A stretch of 5,065 bases of DNA from Nitrosomonas sp. (lineage in GTDB: Bacteria > Pseudomonadota > Gammaproteobacteria > Burkholderiales > Nitrosomonadaceae): NCBI GenBank assembly GCA_021774205.1, contig JAJFJI010000114.1, positions 1 to 5,065 of the forward strand, given 5' to 3'. A model generated the notes under the pieces. It did not search any database, was not told the DNA's origin, and worked only from the letters and a program-made list of their open reading frames with translations. A program made the position numbers and the translations under genes. How positions within the stretch are numbered: the stretch's first letter is position 1; every line of letters begins with the position of its first letter. Below are positions 1 through 4,564 of this stretch, one piece after another.

Positions 1-157
1 AAAAATGAATAAAGTAAAATCCATGCTCTAAGAACAAGATTTTGATAAAACGTAATAAGGGTATTTATTATGGCTAGCCCTCTGACTCTGAAGAGACTAG
101 CCAGTTCCGCCAGAACCAATTCACTGTTGCAATCTACCCAACTTCTGACATAACTAC
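1..157. other. Gene-free left edge with one hairpin
   Basis: I see no convincing gene here. A 27-residue frame opens with ATG at 70 behind an AAGGG at 57-61 and stops at 151-153, but nothing in it is recognisable. Its start codon runs into a perfect 7-bp inverted repeat (TGGCTAG at 71-77, CTAGCCA at 97-103). A second inner stem, CTCT at 80-83 with AGAG at 92-95, lengthens the possible hairpin. No T-run follows on either strand, so it is not a standard intrinsic terminator. The stretch lies just beyond the 3' end of the IS66 transposase fragment to its right, so it may be leftover non-coding DNA of that element. Confidence 0.4.
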
Positions 158-340
158 TCACCTCATTCCATGAGCTTCGCCCGCCAATGCAATTTGATTC
201 GCGTCAAGTGGATTATATCTCTTATTGGCCATGGATTTCAGATAGCGAGAGATCCGGCAATAAGCACGTGCATATTCAATTGCGCTGAAACAACCCGAGA
301 TCTTTTGTTTGACCTTTGATATTTGGATACAGGAAAACAA
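158..340 (-). pseudogene. IS66-family transposase, C-terminal fragment (copy A)
   Basis: This open frame of 60 codons encodes only the last ~54 residues of an IS66-family transposase. The family signature seen is SKVKQKISGCF, followed by a region like the usual C-terminal helix (EYARAYCRISRYLKSMANK, then NPL and QIALAGEAH) and a TGA stop at 158-160. IS66 transposases (TnpC, DDE type) are roughly 500 residues long, so about nine tenths is missing, including the NNxAERDLR block with the presumed catalytic Glu. The first six or so residues of the frame (MFSCIQ) replace the expected AERDLR block, so the frame probably just opens by chance at 340. No stop interrupts the matching part, but it cannot be a working transposase. 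The second copy at 631-928 is longer and more damaged. The family assignment rests on recognised motifs, not a search. Confidence 0.8.
169..319 (+). repeat. Direct repeat, copy 1 (partner at 639-789)
   Basis: These 151 bases align without a gap to 639-789 at a constant offset of 470. I count 26 mismatches by eye, about 83% identity. The longest conserved runs are CTTATTGGCCATGGATT near 231 and CTGAAACAACCCGAGA near 285. The repeat corresponds to the C-terminal coding end of an IS66-type transposase read on the minus strand. The divergence argues for two old insertions or an old duplication, not a recent event. Confidence 0.9.
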
Positions 341-387
341 ATATCCTTTTTCGCCAAATTTTAGTATTGTTGGTCGCTTAATATTCG

Positions 388-427
388 AAGATCAAAGCAA
401 TACTAAGATCAAAGCAATTCTAAGATA
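388..427. repeat. 17-bp tandem repeat, two copies plus a stub
   Basis: AAGATCAAAGCAATACT at 388-404 is followed directly by AAGATCAAAGCAATTCT at 405-421 (one mismatch in 17). A third start, AAGATA, lies at 422-427. The 9-base string TTAGTATTG at 361-369 is the exact reverse complement of CAATACTAA at 398-406, so a weak stem could form across the first copy. No gene is nearby except transposase fragments. It may be a slippage duplication or part of the end of a dead insertion sequence. Confidence 0.7.
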
Positions 428-450
428 AGGGAGATCACTCCTATTTAATG

Positions 451-532
451 TAGGACATTCAACCTGATTTTCTTGTCATGAAATAGGACATTTGTCCTGA
501 TTTTCTTGTTATGAAATAGGACATTTATCCTA
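451..532. repeat. 33-bp repeat array with a palindromic core
   Basis: Two full units, 451-483 and 484-516, differ at 4 of 33 positions. A third unit starting at 517 keeps the first ~15 bases (TAGGACATTTATCCT) and then diverges. The middle unit carries a perfect inverted repeat, AGGACA (485-490) and TGTCCT (493-498), separated by TT. The third unit has one base changed (AGGACATTTATCCT) and the first is decayed on one arm. A 33-bp period is close to three helical turns, so the cores would face nearly the same side of DNA. Repeated sites of this sort occur at the ends of some insertion sequences, such as the IS21 family, and in operators or iterons. No intact gene nearby decides between these. 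Confidence 0.8.
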
Positions 533-630
533 AACTGAAGGTCCTTTAAGCATTATTACCACTACTTTCTCAAGTATTTGATATTTCTTGGCTATATCTT
601 TTAGTTGTTAATTTTTCGTAATGATTTTCC

Positions 631-928
631 CTATGTTTCATGAGCTTCACCTGCCACTGCAATTTGAATCGCGATAAGTGGGTTATATCCCTTATTGGCC
701 ATGGATTCCAGATCGCTAGAGATTCGCCATTAGGCATACGCATATTCTCTGGTTCTGAAACAACCCGAGACCTTTTATTTAACCTTTGACACTCTCAAAT
801 CCCGTTCGCTCTGTTATTGGCAAATGATACATGCGGGTCTTTGGCGAATAACAGTACCGCTGCTTCATGAATTTTTAGTCGGTCCCAAAGATTGTCTGCA
901 TCAGATTTGGCAGTTTACCTCGTTTACC
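631..928 (-). pseudogene. IS66-family transposase, decayed C-terminal remnant (copy B)
   Basis: Read on the minus strand, this is the last ~100 residues of an IS66 transposase with frameshifts and stops. In order: GKRGKL near 928-911; a frame change; AKSDADNLWDRLKIHEAAV and LLFAKDPHVSFANN (about 911-824); a one-base loss; ERDLRVSKVK, whose Glu sits where the family's catalytic Glu is expected; then a stop where copy A has CAA (Gln); KVSGCF; an internal TAA in EYAYA-stop-WRIS; and SMANKGYNPLIAIQIAVAG ending at TAG (631-633). The combination NNxAERDLRxxKVKQKxSGCFR is typical of IS66 TnpC. With at least two frameshifts and two stops it is dead. An inverted repeat at 811-824/840-854 falls within its codons and is probably incidental. 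Confidence 0.85.
639..789 (+). repeat. Direct repeat, copy 2 (partner at 169-319)
   Basis: This is the second copy of the 151-bp repeat, aligned gaplessly to 169-319 with 26 mismatches. It lies inside the longer transposase remnant at 631-928. Similarity fades on both sides: leftward just past the transposase stop codon, and rightward where copy A loses the NNxAERDLR block. Confidence 0.9.
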
Positions 929-1072
929 GCTGGCGCTTCATACTGCGCGCCAGGTATAGCCATGCGAAATCAAGTTTTTCTCGCCTAAAAACCTGTCAAA
1001 TATTTTTTTGTGGGAGAGCAGTTGCCTTCTGACTAGATAAAAAACCTATGATAAATATTCGGCTATAACATC
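924..1072 (-). pseudogene. Faint coding remnant, possibly IS5-like transposase C-terminus
   Basis: On the minus strand, two frames joined by an A-run carry protein-like text. One is DVIAEYLS-stop-VFYLVRRQ then HKKIFDRFLGEK. A shift at GAGAAAAAC leads to EKLDFAWLYLARSMKRQR with a TAA at 924-926. IS5-family transposases often end in a pattern like IFxRFEKLDxxF followed by a hydrophobic, Arg-ended tail, which this resembles. The match is short and needs a frameshift, so I hold it loosely. Its end abuts the start of the IS66 remnant at 928. It could equally be chance open sequence. Confidence 0.22.
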
Positions 1073-1302
1073 CCACTTAATTTCATAAATGGGGTGTGCG
1101 CTGCATTTAGCGTTAGAGAAATATCCACAAACTATAGATTTTAAATTGTTTTTCTTCCGTACGGCCTGAGTTACCAACAGCCTCTCTGACCAAAACAAGG
1201 CCAGCTTGCCACATTTTTCTAGTTTTGGATCAATTACTCACCAACAAAACCAGCCCCTGCCATGTTCGAAAAAGTCAATTATAATATGAACATATATCAT
1301 AC
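1073..1302. other. Gene-free stretch downstream of the radical SAM gene
   Basis: No frame of useful length and no RNA gene is recognisable here. The sequence is AT-rich toward the operon end, where a weak hairpin lies. It separates the AmmeMemoRadiSam operon from insertion-sequence debris to the left. Confidence 0.5.
1269..1300 (-). terminator. Weak AT-rich hairpin plus T-run after the radical SAM gene
   Basis: Reading the minus strand just past the TGA at 1305-1303, ATATG-TT-CATAT forms a 5-bp stem that can lengthen with bulges through flanking AT pairs. It is followed 6-10 bases later by TTTTT (1273-1269). The position suits transcription end of the three-gene operon. The stem has almost no GC, which makes it a poor intrinsic terminator, so this is a candidate only. 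Confidence 0.3.
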
Positions 1303-2400
1303 TCACTTTTCTCTACCTATTGCAACAGGAATTCGCTGCCTACCAAATTGTCCCGCAAATTTTTCGAAACATCCTGCAATGTGAATATTGCAATCCGGGC
1401 AATGGCCATCTGGGGCAACATGGTATTGTTTGATTTCGTACCAATCGCGCACGATTAAAATACTGCCGCACGAAGGACAATAAGTAGTATCCCCTTCAGC
1501 ACTATGAACATTTCCCATGTATACATACAACAGTCCTGCATCCAAGGCTATTTGCCGCGCCTGGATTAGTGTTTCTGTCGGCGTGCCAGGGATACGGGTC
1601 ATCTTATAGTCTGGATGAAAAGCGCTAAAGTGCAGTGGCACATTCACGCCAAGTTCCTTGGCAATCCAAGCGCTCATCGCACTGATTTCCTGGGCTGAAT
1701 CATTGAGGCCCGGGATTAGCAGCGTAGTAATTTCAACCCATACCTTTGTTTCCCGTTTAAGATATTTCAATGTATCTAACACGGGTTGCAAATGCGCGCC
1801 CGTTTGTTTGACATAAAATTCATCCGTGAATGCTTTGAGGTCAACGTTAGCGGCATCCATTTTGGCAAAGAAATCACGTCGCGGTTGTTCATGGATATAA
1901 CCCGCAGTTACCGCCACTGTTTTGATATCCCTTGCATGACAGACGTCAGCGACGTCCATCGCGTATTCCGCAAAAATCACTGGATCGTTGTAGGTAAAAG
2001 CGATACTTTTACAACCCAGTTCTTCAGCGCTTCGCGCAATGGCTTCCGGACTGGCCTGGTCGGCAAGCTTATCAAAGCTGCGTGATTTGGAAATGTCCCA
2101 GTTTTGACAGAACTTGCATGCAAGATTGCAACCAGCGGTACCAAATGACAGAATACTGCTGCCAGGATAAAAATGATTCAGTGGTTTTTTTTCGACAGGA
2201 TCGACACAAAAACCAGAGGACCGTCCATAAGTAGTGAGTACCATTGTATCGCCAACACGGCCACGTACAAAACAAGCACCACGCTGACCATCATGGAGTT
2301 TGCAGTCACGCGGGCACAGATCGCACTGAATGCGTCCATCATCTAACCAATGCCAATAGTTGGCCGGATGTTGTTCTGAAAGACTGATTGGTTCGTCCAC
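1303..2400 (-). CDS. amrS: AmmeMemoRadiSam system radical SAM enzyme
   Basis: This 365-residue protein belongs to the radical SAM family related to pyruvate formate-lyase activating enzymes. Seen in order: an N-terminal Cys cluster CDLCPRDC (C26, C29, C33) with C43; the radical SAM motif CNLACKFC (C91, C95, C98), which should hold a 4Fe-4S cluster that cleaves S-adenosylmethionine; the barrel region with AFTYNDP (134-140) and AVTAGYIH (163-170); and a C-terminal zinc-ribbon-like pair CPSC (308-311) and CPDC (334-337). The substrate is not known. The start is GTG at 2400-2398, chosen because AGGAGA lies 6 bases upstream and the AMMECR1 stop is just before it. It is last in the operon. The extra Cys pairs suggest further metal or cluster sites. 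Cytoplasmic: no signal or membrane segment is seen. Confidence 0.93.
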   Translation of the reverse strand: MDEPISLSEQHPANYWHWLDDGRIQCDLCPRDCKLHDGQRGACFVRGRVGDTMVLTTYGRSSGFCVDPVEKKPLNHFYPGSSILSFGTAGCNLACKFCQNWDISKSRSFDKLADQASPEAIARSAEELGCKSIAFTYNDPVIFAEYAMDVADVCHARDIKTVAVTAGYIHEQPRRDFFAKMDAANVDLKAFTDEFYVKQTGAHLQPVLDTLKYLKRETKVWVEITTLLIPGLNDSAQEISAMSAWIAKELGVNVPLHFSAFHPDYKMTRIPGTPTETLIQARQIALDAGLLYVYMGNVHSAEGDTTYCPSCGSILIVRDWYEIKQYHVAPDGHCPDCNIHIAGCFEKFAGQFGRQRIPVAIGREK

Positions 2401-2406
2401 TCTAAT

Positions 2407-2413
2407 TCTCCTA
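2407..2413 (-). promoter_or_regulatory. Ribosome binding site of amrS overlapping the upstream stop
   Basis: The minus strand reads TAGGAGA, 6 bases before the GTG start at 2400. The TAG is the stop codon of the AMMECR1 gene. A ribosome finishing that gene would sit on the binding site of the next, which points to translational coupling and supports the GTG start. Confidence 0.75.
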
Positions 2414-2974
2414 AGTCAAATCTGTTTCGCGCCATTTGCTCACCGTGTAACTTGATAGCTTAACGTCTTCTGCCCAGAAGTCACTCGGCAGTCCAGCTTT
2501 GAGCTTCAGTGCAGCAAGAAACTGCTGAGGTTGCGCTAGCGATTCCCATACCTGTGGCAGAAAGGTGCTGCGATGACGGCCATATTCGAACACAATCCCA
2601 TCAATGCCAGGTCGTATTTGCGCTAAGGCATCTTTTTCGTCACTATAGCCGAACGGCTGTGGCACAGATAACAAAGAAACCTCAATTCTCACAGCAGCAA
2701 GCTCATCTCGCGTCAATGGGAGAAAACGTGGATCGTCCATGGCGGCAGATACGGCATTACGCTTAATATCAGCAAGCAATGGCCGATGTGCTTGCACTGT
2801 ACCGATGCAACCGCGCAACTCGCCATCTTGCATCAACGTAACAAAACTCGCGCCCTGTTCAGTAAGCCAAGGTGCAGTTTCATCAAAGACAGCTGTTGCG
2901 CGAGGCGCATGTACAGCATCTGAAATAGCATCCCTTGCAATAATTGGCAATATCCTGCCATCCTCAGCTTGCAT
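2411..2974 (-). CDS. amrA: AMMECR1-domain protein, AmmeMemoRadiSam system protein A
   Basis: A 187-residue protein that is almost all AMMECR1 domain. The family hallmark LRGCIG is at residues 53-58, followed by DPRFLPL (81-87), an IEVSLL strand near 97 and STFLPQVWE (136-144). The domain is shared with human AMMECR1, and no catalytic activity is established. I take ATG at 2974 as the start: GGGAG lies 9 bases upstream and the domain's first helix (LPIIARDAI) begins a few residues in. An ATG at 3007 would add 11 residues but has a poor binding site and a 44-bp overlap with the Memo gene. With the chosen start the overlap is 11 bp. It is the middle gene of the trio, with the Memo protein upstream and the radical SAM enzyme downstream, so the three probably act together in the cytoplasm. 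The symbol is informal. Confidence 0.9.
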   Translation of the reverse strand: MQAEDGRILPIIARDAISDAVHAPRATAVFDETAPWLTEQGASFVTLMQDGELRGCIGTVQAHRPLLADIKRNAVSAAMDDPRFLPLTRDELAAVRIEVSLLSVPQPFGYSDEKDALAQIRPGIDGIVFEYGRHRSTFLPQVWESLAQPQQFLAALKLKAGLPSDFWAEDVKLSSYTVSKWRETDLT

Positions 2975-3767
2975 GCTTGGTTTCTCCCGTAAAAGCCAGT
3001 GCAGCATATCCCACGACTTGATCGCGTGACCCGGCGGTATCTCCAGAATTACGTAAATCCAATAGATGTGGCGTCAGATGATGTTTCTGCGCAGCTACAA
3101 TAAGACCACTGATAGGCGTACCACCACAGGCATGTTCATGTGAGATAGGTTGACGCAACTGCAAAATGGATTGTACAGTTTCATGATCAACGCGCTGCGC
3201 GGTGGCGTAGGGCAAATAATGGGAAAGATCGGAACTGATGACAATCAGTGTTTCCTCGCCACCCCACAGCATGTCCAGTACCTCAGCCACCTCCTCAGCG
3301 GTAACCATACCAACAGCTAGTGGCAGCAAAGTGAATTCAGGCAGCACACTTTGAAGAAATGGCAGTTGCACTTCCAAAGAATGCTCCTGTGCATGTGCTT
3401 CACCACTGACAATGACTTGTGGCAGATGGGCAATGGCACGCGCGGCCTCCGAATACAGCGTTACCTGCCCCAATGGGGTATCGAAAAAATTCGCCGCTGG
3501 TAATGCTAGTCCACGAACTGTAACGCAATGGGTCGGGCCAAGCAACACCACGCGTTGTATCTGCGCAGCAATGGAACGCAATGTTGCATAAGCTGTCGCT
3601 GCGATGGCACCCGAATAAACATAGCCCGCATGTGGAACAATCAACGCTTTGGGGCTTAAATCATACGGCTGCGCGCCAGCTAACAACTGCTGTACATCCT
3701 GTGCAAGTCGCCGTGTATCGGCAGAATAAAACAATCCCGCGACGGCAGGCATTCGAACATTTAACAT
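2964..3767 (-). CDS. amrB: Memo-family protein, AmmeMemoRadiSam system protein B
   Basis: A 267-residue single-domain protein of the Memo family, related to extradiol-dioxygenase-type (LigB-like) folds. Motifs seen: RMPAVAGLFY (5-14), PHAGYVYSG (45-53), LGPTH (76-80), EHSLEVQLPFL (128-138), SSDLSHY (178-184) and CGGTPI (214-219). Human MEMO1 binds metal through two His and a Cys; H46, H80 and C214 are the likely equivalents here, with H129 and H183 also near the pocket in the family. All are present, so metal binding is expected, but the reaction, if any, is unknown. Length is normal for the family. The ATG at 3767 has AGAAG 5 bases upstream, and nearby ATGs run straight into stops. It is the first gene of the operon, with a candidate promoter directly upstream, and is transcribed away from the metal-efflux genes. 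The symbol is informal. Confidence 0.93.
   Translation of the reverse strand: MLNVRMPAVAGLFYSADTRRLAQDVQQLLAGAQPYDLSPKALIVPHAGYVYSGAIAATAYATLRSIAAQIQRVVLLGPTHCVTVRGLALPAANFFDTPLGQVTLYSEAARAIAHLPQVIVSGEAHAQEHSLEVQLPFLQSVLPEFTLLPLAVGMVTAEEVAEVLDMLWGGEETLIVISSDLSHYLPYATAQRVDHETVQSILQLRQPISHEHACGGTPISGLIVAAQKHHLTPHLLDLRNSGDTAGSRDQVVGYAALAFTGETKHAS
2984..2988 (-). promoter_or_regulatory. Ribosome binding site deciding the AMMECR1 start
   Basis: GGGAG on the minus strand lies 9 bases before the ATG at 2974, inside the end of the Memo gene. The alternative ATG at 3007 has only GTGGGAT directly against it. This favours the shorter protein. Confidence 0.6.
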
Positions 3768-3796
3768 GTCATCTTCTCATCAAACGATATAATTTT

Positions 3797-3824
3797 GATA
3801 TAAGGGCAAGTCGAGTAGAATCAA
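3797..3824 (-). promoter_or_regulatory. Candidate promoter of the AmmeMemoRadiSam operon
   Basis: On the minus strand, TTGATT (3824-3819) and TATATC (3802-3797) are 16 bases apart, a fair sigma-70 match. Transcription would begin near 3790, leaving a leader of about 23 bases before the ATG at 3767. The sequence around it is AT-rich, so other -10 boxes are possible. Confidence 0.4.
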
Positions 3825-3959
3825 GAAAATTGAATCTGGCAGCTGCATGGAGAGAATTGAGGTTTCCCGCGTCATTAGCAGGTTTTGATTTACTTCAGAT
3901 TTTCCATAAAAGAATTTATCTATTGGAAACTATCCATGGTTATGTCTACAAAGCTAAAT

Positions 3960-3990
3960 TTGACACTGAACCCGCATTGGTGTATAGAAT
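3960..3990 (+). promoter_or_regulatory. Strong promoter candidate for the metal-efflux genes
   Basis: A consensus -35 box TTGACA (3960-3965) is followed after 17 bases by TATAGA (3983-3988). Read instead with TAGAAT (3985-3990) as the -10 box, the spacer is 19 bases, the stretched spacing used by MerR-type metal regulators. Short inverted arms ACAC (3963-3966) and GTGT (3980-3983) flank the spacer but the dyad is weak. Transcription would begin near 3995, about 55 bases before the ATG at 4052. No regulator gene lies in the window. Confidence 0.6.
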
Positions 3991-4051
3991 GCATGAGACT
4001 ACAGAATATTTGCATGATGCCTTTTGAGATTACTAATCGGTTATAAATTCA

Positions 4052-4372
4052 ATGGTGAAGTTTTTTACGCGCAGATTTCTACTGATTTTAATGATGCTGT
4101 GGCTACCCCTACAAGGCGTTGTTGCCGCTTCTACGCCTCACTGCGCGCACCAAAGCAATGCTGATGTGGATCACCAGCAACCAATGGATGGCAATATGAC
4201 CGCCAACCAAGGCTGTGAAGTGAACACATTATGTCATGCAAGCTGCGGCACGCTGATTACAACTGCATATTCTACAAGCATACTCGTAAGCAATTCTTCT
4301 GCCCATCAATCAAGAAACATCAACACGGTTTCTTTTATTCCTGATCTGCCCCAACATCCTCCCCGCACCTGA
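4052..4372 (+). CDS. Small secreted Cys/His-rich protein, probable metal-resistance accessory
   Basis: A 106-residue protein with a clear signal peptide: basic start (K3, R7, R8), hydrophobic core LLILMMLWLPL, and a cut likely near GVVAA at 22-26. The mature part of about 80 residues has four cysteines (C31, C55, C61, C65) and several histidines (H30, H33, H41, H62), with PHCAH and LCHASC resembling metal-binding patterns. Small proteins of this style (CzcI-like or CopL-like) often precede CzcCBA or CusCBA efflux operons, and a CzcC-like gene follows after 192 bases. I infer periplasmic binding or sensing of a heavy metal, with the metal not identified. The ATG at 4052 gives the best signal peptide, although no good Shine-Dalgarno site precedes it. 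I cannot assign a named family with certainty. Confidence 0.75.
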   Translation: MVKFFTRRFLLILMMLWLPLQGVVAASTPHCAHQSNADVDHQQPMDGNMTANQGCEVNTLCHASCGTLITTAYSTSILVSNSSAHQSRNINTVSFIPDLPQHPPRT

Positions 4373-4400
4373 TCCCATTTAGCGCAACACTAGGAACATA

Positions 4401-4413
4401 CCGATAGCATCGG
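4401..4413. other. Small perfect hairpin between the two plus-strand genes
   Basis: CCGAT-AGC-ATCGG is a 5-bp stem with a 3-base loop, 29 bases past the stop of the small gene. No T-run follows, so it is not a convincing terminator. It could be an mRNA processing or stabilising element or chance. The remaining gap, 4373-4564, shows nothing else that I can name. Confidence 0.3.
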
Positions 4414-4564
4414 CAAACCATAGACTGCACATGTTTCCCTGTGCCAAGCTAAATCATCCTGCAAAACTCACTGATAAACAATAAATTCGACGCCTGTCGC
4501 TGATTTCTTGTGACACGGTGTTTGTTTCCAATCATTTTTTATCCATCACGAATATGAGGCTATT

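Larger units (their letters stand above)
3768..4051. other. Divergent intergenic region
   Basis: This 284-bp stretch separates two outward-facing gene groups and holds a candidate promoter for each. A plus-strand frame runs open through it to a TGA near 4027, but it starts far inside the Memo gene, has no in-frame ATG with a binding site here, and gives no recognisable protein. I read it as non-coding control DNA. It could hide an old gene remnant. Confidence 0.6.

Noticed and set aside
811..854. Near-perfect inverted repeat CTGTTATT(GGC)AAA / TTTGGCGAATAACAG as a terminator or IS end
   Set aside because: It falls inside codons of the IS66 remnant (LLFA and NN-ERD blocks) and has no T-run, so it is most likely incidental to coding sequence.
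1..1302. CRISPR array, tRNA or integron attC site in the repeat-rich left part
   Set aside because: The 33-bp repeats have no unique spacers between them, no tRNA cloverleaf is visible, and the inverted repeats lack the GTTRRRY/RYYYAAC core pattern.
2975..3007. Upstream ATG giving an 11-residue longer AMMECR1 protein
   Set aside because: It has a poor ribosome binding site and a 44-bp overlap, while the ATG at 2974 has GGGAG at good spacing and fits the domain start.
1786..3029. Plus-strand frames of 85-99 codons and a second minus-strand frame (2072-2275)
   Set aside because: All are antisense or out of frame to the AmmeMemoRadiSam genes, whose motifs are clear.
3581..4027. Plus-strand open frame of 148 codons
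   Set aside because: Over 40% of it is antisense to the well-supported Memo gene; the rest lies in a region with two promoter candidates, has no in-frame ATG with a binding site, and gives no recognisable protein.
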